A stretch of 64,000 bases of DNA from Oscillospiraceae bacterium. Its GTDB lineage: Bacteria; Bacillota; Clostridia; Oscillospirales; Ruminococcaceae. The DNA lies in the NCBI GenBank assembly GCA_017559185.1, contig JAFYSU010000027.1, forward strand, positions 1-64,000, written 5' to 3'. The position numbers were made by a program, and so were the translations under genes. Shown in pieces: positions 15,023 to 24,364 of the stretch. The notes under the pieces were generated by a model that made no database searches, had not been told where the DNA came from, and saw nothing but the letters and a program-made list of their open reading frames with translations. Every line of letters begins with the position of its first letter. The stretch's first letter is position 1.

Positions 15023-15952
15023 ATGGGATTTCATCACATTTCCGTTTTATTTGAAGAATGTATGCAAGGCTTGGCAATACGCCCCGACGGTATTTATGTT
15101 GACGGTACCGCAGGCGGTGCGGGACATTCAAGAGGTATTGCAGAACGCTTGGGTGAAAACGGAAAATTAATTGCTATTGATAAAGACCCCGATGCAGTTG
15201 CCACCGCAACCGAAAGATTGGCGGAATATCCGCAGGCACAGGTTGTGCATAACGATTTTTCGCACATACCCGCTGTTTTGGATGGCTTGGGTATTGATAA
15301 AGTTGACGGAATATTGCTGGACCTTGGGGTTTCCTCCCACCAGCTTGACACTGCCGAAAGGGGTTTTTCGTATAACTACGATGCACCACTCGACATGAGA
15401 ATGAGCCAAACGGGCTTGAGTGCTTACGATGTTGTAAACACCTATTCTCACGGCGATTTGGCAAGAATACTTCGTGAATACGGCGAAGAAAAGTTTGCCT
15501 CCAAAATTGCGGCAAACATTTTGAAGGACAGGGAAAAAGCTCCGATTGAAACAACATTTCAATTGGTTGAAATAATAAAAAAATCCATTCCTGCAGCAAA
15601 GCGCAGGGAGGGTGGTCACCCCGCTAAAAGAAGCTTTCAGGCACTCCGTATTGAAGTAAACGGTGAGCTTGAACGACTTGGCAGATGCTTGGATGATGCG
15701 TTTGACCGTTTGGCACCGGGCGGAAGATTTGCAATAATTACCTTCCATTCGCTTGAGGACAGAATGGTAAAACAAAAATTCGCGGCATACTGCAAAGGCT
15801 GTACCTGCCCACCTGATTTTCCGGTGTGTGTGTGTGACAACAAGCCAAAAGCAAAACTGGTAAACAAAAAGCCTATCGAGGCGGGAGAACAGGAAATACA
15901 AGCGAATAACAGAAGCCACTGTGCTAAATTGCGCGTACTTGAAAAGTTATAA
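15023..15952 (+). CDS. rsmH: 16S rRNA (cytosine(1402)-N4)-methyltransferase RsmH
   Basis: This 309-residue SAM-dependent methyltransferase modifies C1402 in the ribosomal P site. Motif I is VDGTAGGAGHSRGIAE near residue 27. The family motifs LDLGVSSHQLD (near 99), RGFSYNYDAPLDMRM and the C-terminal ITFHSLEDRMVKQKF are present. The position after mraZ is canonical. AAAGGAGAAATT precedes the ATG. Confidence 0.97.
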   Translation: MGFHHISVLFEECMQGLAIRPDGIYVDGTAGGAGHSRGIAERLGENGKLIAIDKDPDAVATATERLAEYPQAQVVHNDFSHIPAVLDGLGIDKVDGILLDLGVSSHQLDTAERGFSYNYDAPLDMRMSQTGLSAYDVVNTYSHGDLARILREYGEEKFASKIAANILKDREKAPIETTFQLVEIIKKSIPAAKRREGGHPAKRSFQALRIEVNGELERLGRCLDDAFDRLAPGGRFAIITFHSLEDRMVKQKFAAYCKGCTCPPDFPVCVCDNKPKAKLVNKKPIEAGEQEIQANNRSHCAKLRVLEKL

Positions 15953-16123
15953 ATGATATTATAGTTGTTTGACTTTTATATATCTTCTGTAAACCGCAGC
16001 TTTCCTTGCCGGGGGAGCTGCGGGAAATATTCTTAAATTTTGAAAATTATCATCAATTCGATGTTTTATTAAATCTTTATACTTTATTAAATCTTGCGTG
16101 AAAAAACAAAAGGAGGGATTACC
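15953..16123. other. rsmH-ftsL gap with a GC-rich hairpin
   Basis: A stem CCGCAGCT...AGCTGCGG (about 15995-16025) lies here without a T-run, so it may be a processing or pausing site. No gene seen. Confidence 0.5.
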
Positions 16124-16594
16124 ATGGCGGCATTAAGTGAAGCATACGACCTGTCATTGTTTGAGGTTCAGGAAGAAGTGCTGCAGCCAAAGCTCAAAGT
16201 TACCGAAAACAGAGCCGCAGCTGCGGAAAGAATACCTGCATATGCAATAGCTCTTGCCGCTGTGGCAATCGCCGCAATCGTAATGATGATTTTTATGCAG
16301 GTAAAAATCAGCGAAACCTCCGCACAGGTAAGCGCGGCAAGAGCACAGTTGGAAGTTTTGGAAAACGAAAACAGAATGCTCAAAAATCAGCTTGAGAGCA
16401 GCTTGTCCCTAAGAGCGATCGAAGAGCAGGCGATGCGTACATACGGTATGTCGGCAGCAGAAGATTATCAATTGGAGTATGTTGCACTTAATTCGGGAGA
16501 CAGCATTCGCGTAAAACAGGATAAAGAAACGAGCTTTATGCAAGACACAGCAGAAAAGGTCGGTAACTTCCTGGAATATATAGAACTCCGATAA
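16124..16594 (+). CDS. ftsL: FtsL-like cell division protein
   Basis: This 156-residue bitopic protein has a cytoplasmic N-terminus of about 40 residues, one transmembrane helix at about 43-63 (AIALAAVAIAAIVMMIFMQV) and an extracytoplasmic leucine-zipper-like coiled coil (about 66-110). That is the layout of FtsL, which joins DivIB and DivIC in the divisome. Sequence identity in this family is low, so the call rests on topology and on position between rsmH and the class B PBP. I start at ATG 16124 after AGGAGGG. Confidence 0.85.
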   Translation: MAALSEAYDLSLFEVQEEVLQPKLKVTENRAAAAERIPAYAIALAAVAIAAIVMMIFMQVKISETSAQVSAARAQLEVLENENRMLKNQLESSLSLRAIEEQAMRTYGMSAAEDYQLEYVALNSGDSIRVKQDKETSFMQDTAEKVGNFLEYIELR

Positions 16595-16604
16595 AATAAA
16601 ATTG

Positions 16605-16643
16605 GAAGTGATAGCCGGGTTAACATCTAGCTATCACTTTTTT
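16605..16643 (+). terminator. Terminator between ftsL and the PBP gene
   Basis: AAGTGATAGC (16606-16615) pairs with GCTATCACTT (16630-16639), followed by six T. It implies that the PBP gene is at least partly expressed from its own promoter. Confidence 0.8.
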
Positions 16644-16665
16644 CAATACACAGTATTTCGTCAAA

Positions 16666-16689
16666 ATATGACATTCTATTTTGTCATAT
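16666..16689 (+). promoter_or_regulatory. Inverted repeat upstream of the PBP gene
   Basis: ATATGACA-N8-TGTCATAT lies 23 bases before the PBP start codon and just after a terminator. It is a candidate operator for separate control of this gene. Confidence 0.5.
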
Positions 16690-16712
16690 CTTAAGAAAGA
16701 GAGCAGGCGTTT

Positions 16713-19235
16713 ATGAGTAAACAGGATAACACAAGAAAAAACAGACCAACCAAGCCTTCCACCAACAATTTTCGCGGAAGGCTTAGGTTTGTTTCTCTTG
16801 TTTTGGCTTTTTTTGTTCCGTTGGTTTTAATTGCCCGACTGTTTCAAATACAAATAATTGAAGGTGAGCATTACCAGAAAAGCGCACTGCGCCAACAGGT
16901 AAGCACAAATGTTATAAATGCACAGCGCGGAACAATTTACGACCGTAACATGAAAGCACTTGCAAGAAGTGCCACCGTTTGGACGATTGTTATGAACCCC
17001 CGAAATATATCCGGTGACGAAGAACGCGAGCTTTTGGCGGACACCCTTTCCGAACTGCTTGAAGTGGATAGGGAAAAGATAATAAACCAGTCCAAAAGGG
17101 AAAAAAGTCAATATGAAGTAATAAAAACCAAGGTGGAAAAGGAAACTGCCGACAAGGTTCTTGAATTTGTAAATTCCAATAAGTTTACCTGTATAGATTT
17201 AATAGAAGACAGCAAGCGTTATTACCCTTACGGGTCGCTTGCATCTACCGTAATAGGCTTTACCGACTACGAAAATAACGGTGCTTACGGCATTGAGTCC
17301 TACTACAACAAGGTGCTTAGCGGAACTCCGGGGCGTGTTACATCGGCAAAAACAGGCTGGCAGACCGACATGGATTTTCGTTATCAAAAAATGTATGATG
17401 CCAGTGACGGCAATTCGCTTGTGCTGACCATAGACGAGGTTATTCAGCATTCATTGGAAAGAAACCTTGAAACTGCTGTAATAGAACACGGAATAAAAAA
17501 ACGCGCCGTTGGAATAGTTATGGATGTTAACACCGGTGAAATACTGGCTATGGCAACTAAAGGTGACTTTGACCCAAATAACCCAAATGTTATTCAAGAC
17601 CCTGTAAAAAAGGCAAAGCTTGATGAAATGAAAAAAGCAGCCGAAGCATTGGAGGAAAGCTCCGGCGAGGAAGCGGCAAAACAGGCGTTTGATGATTATC
17701 GTGAAGCACTTCAGCAGGCACAGTTTGAGCAATGGAGCAACAAATGCATAACAGACCCAATGGAGCCGGGCTCGGTATTTAAAATAGTTACTGCATCGGC
17801 GGGGTTGGAAAGCGGAACATCAACCGTTAATTCAAACTTTGTTTGCAGCGGGGCAATACATGTTGCAGGCTGGAATATTAGCTGTTGGAAAACAGGCGGT
17901 CATGGTGCGCAGGACTTTAAACACGCGCTCATGCATTCCTGCAACCCTGCCTTCATTATGATAGGTCAGTCGATGGGTATACATACCTTCTGCAACTTTT
18001 TCGATGCATTCGGTATGAATGAACCAACGGGAATAGACCTTCCGGGTGAAGCAAACGGGGTACATCATGAAGAATCAAACATGGGTATAGTTGAGCTTTC
18101 CAGTTCCTCGTTCGGTCAGACCTTTAAGGTAACACCAATACAAATGGTAACAGCGGTATCGGCTGCTGTTAACGGAGGAAATCTGGTGCAGCCTCATGTT
18201 GTTAAGCAAATTTTAGATGCGGATAATAATGTGGTTGAAACCGTTCAGACTACTGTTAAACGACAGGTAATTTCCGAAGATACTTCTGCCAAAATCCGAG
18301 ATATGATGGAGGGTGTTGTATCGGGAGATACAGGTTCCGGTAAATCGGCTTATATTCCGGGTTACAGAATAGGCGGTAAAACAGGGACCAGTGAAAAGCT
18401 TGACCTTTACGATGAAAACGGTGTAAGAATAGTAGAATACGGACTTTCGTTTGTAGGTGTAGCGCCGATAGATGCACCTGAAATAGCGGTATATGTAATG
18501 CTTGACGAGCCAACAAGCGTTGGCTACGGTTCGGTTATTGCAGCTCCTATAGTTCAAAGCGTTCTAAAGGAAATACTGCCGTATATGGGCTTTGAACCGC
18601 AGTACAGCCAAGCTGAGCTTTCGCAGATGGAAATTACAGTTCCGTTTGTAATAGGCGAGGTAACACACGGTGCAACAAGTAAAATAACCTTGCAGGGGCT
18701 CAACCCCGAAATTATAGGTACAGGAAGCACCGTAATACGACAGGTTCCCGAAGGCGGTGCAAAAATGCCGCGCGGCGGTAAGGTTTTGCTTTACACCGAG
18801 CAGGAAGAAAACACCACAGTAACCGTTCCCGATGTAATTGGCATGGCAGGGCAGCTGGCAAATAAAACTCTTGTTAATGCAGGACTTAATGTTCGTCTTA
18901 GCGGAGTACTTGCCGACCAAGCTACTGATGTTGTAGTTAAACAAGACCCGAGTCCGGGCAGGACAGTAGAGGAAGGTACAGTGGTTACCATCAGCTTTTC
19001 CAATACTACACCTGCGCCAAGTGTATCCTCGCAGCCTGTGCTGAACATTCCGGCAGATGCCAATGCCGAGGAACAGCCAAAGCAGGAGACTGAGCAAGTG
19101 CAGGAAAGTGAACCAAAGGAAGAGGAAAAAGAAGAACAAGAAACCGCAAACAATAAAAGAAAAGGGAAGCAAACGGATGATGAAAAGAAGACGGATGCTG
19201 ACGGGGACGGTGTTTTTGTTTCAGGGGTAAACTAA
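16713..19235 (+). CDS. Class B penicillin-binding protein (FtsI/SpoVD family) with PASTA domains
   Basis: This 840-residue peptidoglycan transpeptidase of the division or spore septum has a cytoplasmic basic N-terminus, one TM helix (about 25-45) and a dimerisation domain opening with AQRGTIYDRN. The transpeptidase motifs are SVFK (Ser about 354), SCN (about 409) and KTGTSEK (about 556). Two PASTA domains follow (about 640-695 and 700-765), then a Glu/Lys-rich tail of about 75 residues ending after an Asp-rich stretch. Before the active site there is an unusual inserted coiled-coil-like stretch of roughly 60 residues (about 290-345). Whether it is vegetative FtsI or sporulation SpoVD cannot be decided here. 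A terminator and inverted repeat separate it from ftsL. Confidence 0.93.
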   Translation: MSKQDNTRKNRPTKPSTNNFRGRLRFVSLVLAFFVPLVLIARLFQIQIIEGEHYQKSALRQQVSTNVINAQRGTIYDRNMKALARSATVWTIVMNPRNISGDEERELLADTLSELLEVDREKIINQSKREKSQYEVIKTKVEKETADKVLEFVNSNKFTCIDLIEDSKRYYPYGSLASTVIGFTDYENNGAYGIESYYNKVLSGTPGRVTSAKTGWQTDMDFRYQKMYDASDGNSLVLTIDEVIQHSLERNLETAVIEHGIKKRAVGIVMDVNTGEILAMATKGDFDPNNPNVIQDPVKKAKLDEMKKAAEALEESSGEEAAKQAFDDYREALQQAQFEQWSNKCITDPMEPGSVFKIVTASAGLESGTSTVNSNFVCSGAIHVAGWNISCWKTGGHGAQDFKHALMHSCNPAFIMIGQSMGIHTFCNFFDAFGMNEPTGIDLPGEANGVHHEESNMGIVELSSSSFGQTFKVTPIQMVTAVSAAVNGGNLVQPHVVKQILDADNNVVETVQTTVKRQVISEDTSAKIRDMMEGVVSGDTGSGKSAYIPGYRIGGKTGTSEKLDLYDENGVRIVEYGLSFVGVAPIDAPEIAVYVMLDEPTSVGYGSVIAAPIVQSVLKEILPYMGFEPQYSQAELSQMEITVPFVIGEVTHGATSKITLQGLNPEIIGTGSTVIRQVPEGGAKMPRGGKVLLYTEQEENTTVTVPDVIGMAGQLANKTLVNAGLNVRLSGVLADQATDVVVKQDPSPGRTVEEGTVVTISFSNTTPAPSVSSQPVLNIPADANAEEQPKQETEQVQESEPKEEEKEEQETANNKRKGKQTDDEKKTDADGDGVFVSGVN

Positions 19236-19286
19236 CCCCATTTTTAGAAGATATCCAGATATAAAAAATCAATAGGAGAAACTGTT

Positions 19287-20723
19287 ATGAAGCTGCAGCA
19301 ACTGTTGGATGGCGTTGAATATAACACAATGCTGTCTGCCGATACACAAATAAATACTATTACCTGTGACTCAAGACGGGTGGAAAAAGGTTCGCTGTTT
19401 GTATGTATTAAAGGCGAACGCTTTGACGGGCACGACCATGCTGCAAAAGCGTTGGAAGATGGTGCAGCAGCAGTTGTTTGTCAGCGTGATTTGGGCCTTA
19501 AAGAGCAGATTTTGGTTTCTGACTCGCGTTTGGCGTATGCACTGCTTTGCCGCAACTTTTTCGGCAGAGCCTGTGACCGTTTAAAGCTGATAGGCGTAAC
19601 AGGAACAAACGGCAAAACAACCATTACATTTTTAATAAAACATATTCTTGAGGCCATGGGTAAAAAGGTTGGACTCATGGGTACTGTGGAAAACCAGATA
19701 GGTGACATAACAATACAGGCGACACATACTACTCCCGACCCATTCCAGCTGCACAGCTTGTTCAGCCGTATGGTAAAGGCAGGCTGCGAATATGCCGTGC
19801 TGGAGGTTTCGTCGCACGCAATGGCACAGCATCGTCTTGCCGGCTGCCATTTTGCCTGCGGAATATTTACAAATCTTACACAGGACCATTTGGATTATCA
19901 CAAAACCATGGAAAACTATTACCTTGCAAAGCGCAGTTTGTTTGAAATGGCAGACCTTGCGGTAGTGAATTATGATGACGAAGCAGGGCAGCGGATAATG
20001 CAGGAAATAAAAGTGCCTTTTGTAAGCTATTCCGTTAATAAAGACGATGCGGATTACACCGCACACGGAATAATAGGAATGCCAGCAGGAAGCAGATTTG
20101 ATTTTGTAGGAAAACAAGCAATAGGCAGAATAACATTTTCAATGCCGGGGGATTATTCCGTGAGCAACGCAATGGCAGCAGCTGCGGCAGTACTCGAGCT
20201 TGGATTTCCTGTAAACAAAATATGTGCAGCTCTTACCGATTGTCCTGGTGTTCCCGGAAGAACCGAGGTGATTCCCACAAACAGGGACTTTACGGTAATA
20301 AGGGATTTTGCACATTCGCCCGATGGTTTGGAAAAGGTAATAAGCACCGTGCGCAGATTTGCAAAAGCGGATATATTGGTAGTTTTTGGTTGTGCAGGCG
20401 AGCGCGACCGCACCAAACGAAATAAAATGACCGCGATAGTTTCAAAGCTTGCCGACAGGGTTATATTTACACTTGATAACCCAAGAAACGAAGACCCACG
20501 GCAGATAGAAGCCGACTCAATTGAAGGACTTAACAGCACAAAAACCCCTTACGAAGTGGTGGATGACCGCTGTGAAGCAATACGAAGAGCACTTGCGTAT
20601 TGCAAAAAGGATGATATACTACTGTTGTTGGGAAAAGGTCATGAGGATTATCAGGTTCTTGACTTTGGTACCGTTAATTTTGACGAAAGAAAGATTGTAC
20701 TTCAGCTTTTGGCAGAGCAATAG
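19287..20723 (+). CDS. murE: UDP-MurNAc-L-Ala-D-Glu:meso-DAP ligase MurE
   Basis: This 478-residue ligase adds meso-diaminopimelate to UDP-MurNAc-dipeptide using ATP. The Walker-type loop is GVTGTNGKTTI (about 108-118), the substrate motif is HTTPDP and the ATPase region is EVSSHAMAQHR. The amino-acid selectivity motif DNPR (in TLDNPRNEDP near residue 396) marks the meso-DAP type rather than the lysine type. Length and motifs are intact. Confidence 0.97.
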   Translation: MKLQQLLDGVEYNTMLSADTQINTITCDSRRVEKGSLFVCIKGERFDGHDHAAKALEDGAAAVVCQRDLGLKEQILVSDSRLAYALLCRNFFGRACDRLKLIGVTGTNGKTTITFLIKHILEAMGKKVGLMGTVENQIGDITIQATHTTPDPFQLHSLFSRMVKAGCEYAVLEVSSHAMAQHRLAGCHFACGIFTNLTQDHLDYHKTMENYYLAKRSLFEMADLAVVNYDDEAGQRIMQEIKVPFVSYSVNKDDADYTAHGIIGMPAGSRFDFVGKQAIGRITFSMPGDYSVSNAMAAAAAVLELGFPVNKICAALTDCPGVPGRTEVIPTNRDFTVIRDFAHSPDGLEKVISTVRRFAKADILVVFGCAGERDRTKRNKMTAIVSKLADRVIFTLDNPRNEDPRQIEADSIEGLNSTKTPYEVVDDRCEAIRRALAYCKKDDILLLLGKGHEDYQVLDFGTVNFDERKIVLQLLAEQ

Positions 20724-20755
20724 CTGAACGACACAGCAACGGGAGGATACCTATT

Positions 20756-22114
20756 TTGAAACCAATGACGATAAAAGAAATAGCAGCGGCTTTGGGAAAA
20801 CAGCTGGACGATGAAAGGGTGGTAAATGAAATTTCCACCGATTCCAGAAATGTTCCCGAAAACAGTGTTTTTGTGGCATTGAAGGGTGAAAAATTCAACG
20901 GGAATAAATTTGCTGCCGATGCCCTGCGCAATGGTGCGCTTTGCGTTGTTGTTGATGAAGATATCGACTGTGCTGACGGTACGGTTATAAAAGTAGAAAG
21001 TACCCGTCAGGCTCTTTTGGATATAGCGGGATATTACCGCAGCAAGCACAATGTTAAAATTGCGGCAGTAACCGGCAGTGTGGGAAAAACCACCACAAAA
21101 GAATTTATTTGGGCAGTGCTTAATTCACATTACAACACCCTTAAAACCGAGGGTAACCAAAACAACGAAGTGGGTCTGCCAAAAACACTTTTGCGCATTG
21201 ATGAAACTGTTGAAGCGGCTGTTTTGGAAATGGGGATGTGTGCACCGGGCGAGATACACGAACTGGCTGTTCCTGCTGCCCCTGATGTGGGTGTTGTGAC
21301 TTCCATTGGTGTTTCGCACATGGAACGCTTGGGAAGCCGTGAAAATATCTTAAAAGCTAAGCTGGAAATTATAGACGGCTTGCGCGAGGGTGCTCCGTTG
21401 GTGCTTTGTGCAGACAACGATTTGCTGCAGAATGTTAAAAGCGACAAGGTAAACATTATTTTTTACGGTGTGAAAAATAATGATGCTCATGTTCGTGCAG
21501 TGAACTGCCGCTTGGTTGGCGACAGCACTGAATTTGAAATTGCTTACGAAAACGAAAAATATCCCGTAAAAATACCATGTATTGGTGAACACAATGTGCT
21601 GAATGCGCTTGCAGCGTTTACTGTTGGTGTGTGTATGGGCATAACTCCAGATAAGGCAGCTGCGGCATTGGCAGATTACCAAACTTCTGGTATGCGCCAA
21701 AAGATAGTGAAGCATAATAACTACACTGTTGTGGAGGACTGCTACAACGCAAGTCCCGATTCAATGAAGGCTGCTGTTTCGGCGTTTAGTGCCATGAGCT
21801 GCAAGGGCAGAAGAATAATGGTTTTGGCGGATATGCTTGAGCTTGGAGCCAACGAGGTTGAGATGCACTATGAAATAGGTCGTTTGGCTGCACAAAACCC
21901 AATACACATTCTGTTGGCGGTAGGCAAGCTTGGCCGTGAGTATGTAAACGGAGCAATGGCAGCTGGACTAAACGAAGCATTTCACTTTGAAAATAAAGAC
22001 GAAGCCTTTAATTTCCTTAAAGCGAATGTTCAAGCAGAGGATATCTTGTGGTTTAAAGCCAGCCGAGGAATGAAGCTGGAGGATATTATCACAAGACTTT
22101 ACGAGGAGTGTTAA
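20756..22114 (+). CDS. murF: UDP-MurNAc-tripeptide:D-Ala-D-Ala ligase MurF
   Basis: This 452-residue Mur ligase finishes the pentapeptide precursor. The ATP loop is TGSVGKTTTKEF (about 103-114), followed by EGNQNNEVGLPKT and the C-terminal domain with DCYNASPDSMKAA. I use TTG 20756 because GGGAGG lies nine bases upstream; an ATG at 20765 is too far from it. It runs 32 bases after murE and seven bases before mraY. Confidence 0.97.
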   Translation: MKPMTIKEIAAALGKQLDDERVVNEISTDSRNVPENSVFVALKGEKFNGNKFAADALRNGALCVVVDEDIDCADGTVIKVESTRQALLDIAGYYRSKHNVKIAAVTGSVGKTTTKEFIWAVLNSHYNTLKTEGNQNNEVGLPKTLLRIDETVEAAVLEMGMCAPGEIHELAVPAAPDVGVVTSIGVSHMERLGSRENILKAKLEIIDGLREGAPLVLCADNDLLQNVKSDKVNIIFYGVKNNDAHVRAVNCRLVGDSTEFEIAYENEKYPVKIPCIGEHNVLNALAAFTVGVCMGITPDKAAAALADYQTSGMRQKIVKHNNYTVVEDCYNASPDSMKAAVSAFSAMSCKGRRIMVLADMLELGANEVEMHYEIGRLAAQNPIHILLAVGKLGREYVNGAMAAGLNEAFHFENKDEAFNFLKANVQAEDILWFKASRGMKLEDIITRLYEEC

Positions 22115-22120
22115 GACAAA

Positions 22121-23131
22121 ATGAAGGAATATTATTTGTTTGTAGCAGGGGGAGCTGCATTTTTGCTTACTGCGGCTTTGGGAAAGGTGCTCATACCTTT
22201 TCTGCACAAGCTTAAATATGGTCAAACAATATTGGATATAGGTCCAAGCTGGCATAAAAACAAACAGGGAACTCCAACCATGGGCGGTATAATGTTTATT
22301 ATAGGCATTACTGCAGCTGTATGTGCGGGGTATGCTGTGGGACAGTTTGCAAATCCTGCGTGGACTCAGCCCGATGCAAAGGCAGCAACCATGAAAATGT
22401 TCTTGGGACTTGTTATGGCACTGCTGTTTGGTGTGGTGGGCTTTTTGGACGATTACCTAAAGGTAGTAAAAAAACAAAACGAAGGCTTTACAGCAAAGCA
22501 AAAAAGCCTTTGTCAGCTGCTTATAGCGGTAGTGTATCTGTTTGGGCTGTATATAATGGGGGAACAATCTACCGTAATAGTTCTTCCGTTTATTGGTCAG
22601 CTTGATATTGGATTGCTGTATTACCCCTTTATGGTTTTCATAATTGTGGGCGTTGTTAATGCGGTAAATTTAACAGATGGCATAGACGGCTTGGCATCTT
22701 CGGTAACTTTGGTTGCAGCTGTTGGATTTATGGCAATAAGCGTAATGTTTTCGTCTTGGCAGAATAATCTGCTTGCTGTTGCGTTGGCAGGCGGATGTGC
22801 AGGCTTTTTGGTATGGAATTTTTATCCTGCAAAGGTTTTTATGGGTGATACAGGCTCGTTGTTTTTGGGAGGCTTGGTTGTAGCCTTGGCATTTGGACTT
22901 AACATTCCTGTTTTTCTTGTTTTTATAGGAATTGTGTATATGCTTGAAACACTTTCGGTTATTATTCAGGTAACCAGCTTTAAGCTTACAGGTAAAAGAG
23001 TTTTCAAAATGAGCCCTATACATCACCATTTTGAAATGTCAGGCTACAGTGAAATAAAAATTGTTATGTTGTTCAGCGCAGTAACAGCAATCGGCTGTGC
23101 TGCTGCTGTGGGTGCTGCAGCGCTGATATAA
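22121..23131 (+). CDS. mraY: Phospho-MurNAc-pentapeptide-transferase MraY
   Basis: This 336-residue, ten-helix membrane enzyme forms lipid I from UDP-MurNAc-pentapeptide and undecaprenyl phosphate. Catalytic aspartates lie in FLDDYLKV (about 108-115), in NLTDGIDGLASS (about 185-196) and in FMGDTGSL near 242. The histidine motif SPIHHHFE near 305 is present. murD, which commonly follows mraY, is missing here; ftsW follows directly. Confidence 0.97.
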   Translation: MKEYYLFVAGGAAFLLTAALGKVLIPFLHKLKYGQTILDIGPSWHKNKQGTPTMGGIMFIIGITAAVCAGYAVGQFANPAWTQPDAKAATMKMFLGLVMALLFGVVGFLDDYLKVVKKQNEGFTAKQKSLCQLLIAVVYLFGLYIMGEQSTVIVLPFIGQLDIGLLYYPFMVFIIVGVVNAVNLTDGIDGLASSVTLVAAVGFMAISVMFSSWQNNLLAVALAGGCAGFLVWNFYPAKVFMGDTGSLFLGGLVVALAFGLNIPVFLVFIGIVYMLETLSVIIQVTSFKLTGKRVFKMSPIHHHFEMSGYSEIKIVMLFSAVTAIGCAAAVGAAALI

Positions 23132-23158
23132 GTTAGTTTTAAATTTCGGAAAGGCGGG

Positions 23159-24343
23159 GTGGTTAAAATTAAGAGATACGAAAGACCAAAGTTTACCCTT
23201 TGGGGCAAAAACGGAACATTTCCTCTTGTGTGTACGACTCCGCTGGATCTTCCGTTTTTGGTGCTGGTGCTGGTTTTGCTCAGCATAGGTTTGATAATGC
23301 TGTTTTCGGCAAGCCATGCAAATGCCTTTTACTATGAAGAAAACAGCTTTGTGTATATTGCAAAGCAGTCTGTTTTTGCACTTATAGGCATTTTTATAAT
23401 GTTTGCGGTTTCGTATGTAAACTACAAGTTTTATCGCTATATTGCAGCGATAGCATATATAGCAAGCTTTTTATTGGTATGTCTTACAAGGTTTATGCCT
23501 GTTCATCAAGGGGCACGAAGATGGATAGTAATAGGTTCGTTCCAGTTTCAGCCATCCGAAATAGCAAAAGTAGCGCTTGTTTTGTTTTTAGCTCACATTA
23601 TTGCAAAATACTACAACCGGATGAATGAACTTAAAATAGGCATATTCTTAATGCTTGCAATAATGGGTATTATGGTAGCACCTATATTCATTCAGCCTCA
23701 CCTTTCGGCAACGGTTATTTTTATAGGAATTACAGGCGCAATGATGTTTACCGGAGGGGCAAGACTCAAGCACCTGTTTGTGTTTGCGGGAATAGCAGTT
23801 TCGGCAATTTTGATAGTATTGTTCCTTACCCCGATAGGCGAGCAGCTGTTTGCACACGCCCATGTCAGACTTCAGTACTGGCTTGACCCGTTTAAGGATA
23901 TGCAGGGAAAAGGCTACCAGTCGGTACAGTCCTTGTATGCAATAGGTTCGGGGGGCGTTCTTGGTGTTGGCTTAGGTGAGTCACGACAGAAATACATGTA
24001 CCTGCCGGAGGTGCAAAACGACTTCGTTTTTGCAATAGTTTGCGAAGAACTCGGGTTTATTGGAGCTGCGGTGGTAGTCATTTTGTTTGCAATGTTGGTT
24101 TGGCGCGGATATGTTATTGCAATGAAATGCCGCGACAAATTCGGTTCGCTTGTGGTTATCGGTCTGGTAACACAAATAGGACTTCAGGCATTTTTGAATA
24201 TTGCTGTAGTTACCAATACACTACCCAATACAGGTATAAGCCTGCCGTTCTTTTCTTACGGTGGTACGGCATTGGTGGTTATGCTTGCACAGATAGGCAT
24301 AATATTGGGAGTATCACGACAATGCAGTTATGAAAAAGTATAA
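23159..24343 (+). CDS. SEDS glycosyltransferase FtsW/SpoVE
   Basis: This 394-residue protein has about ten membrane helices. It polymerises lipid II into glycan together with a class B PBP. Family motifs: GARRWIVIGSFQFQPSEIAK (about 118-137), QNDFVFAIVCEELG (about 285-298) and PFFSYGGTALV near 363. FtsW (vegetative division) and SpoVE (spore cortex) cannot be told apart by eye; the pairing with the PBP at 16713 fits either. It starts at GTG 23159. Confidence 0.93.
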   Translation: MVKIKRYERPKFTLWGKNGTFPLVCTTPLDLPFLVLVLVLLSIGLIMLFSASHANAFYYEENSFVYIAKQSVFALIGIFIMFAVSYVNYKFYRYIAAIAYIASFLLVCLTRFMPVHQGARRWIVIGSFQFQPSEIAKVALVLFLAHIIAKYYNRMNELKIGIFLMLAIMGIMVAPIFIQPHLSATVIFIGITGAMMFTGGARLKHLFVFAGIAVSAILIVLFLTPIGEQLFAHAHVRLQYWLDPFKDMQGKGYQSVQSLYAIGSGGVLGVGLGESRQKYMYLPEVQNDFVFAIVCEELGFIGAAVVVILFAMLVWRGYVIAMKCRDKFGSLVVIGLVTQIGLQAFLNIAVVTNTLPNTGISLPFFSYGGTALVVMLAQIGIILGVSRQCSYEKV

Positions 24344-24364
24344 TTTGCAGCAGGGAGGAATTTT

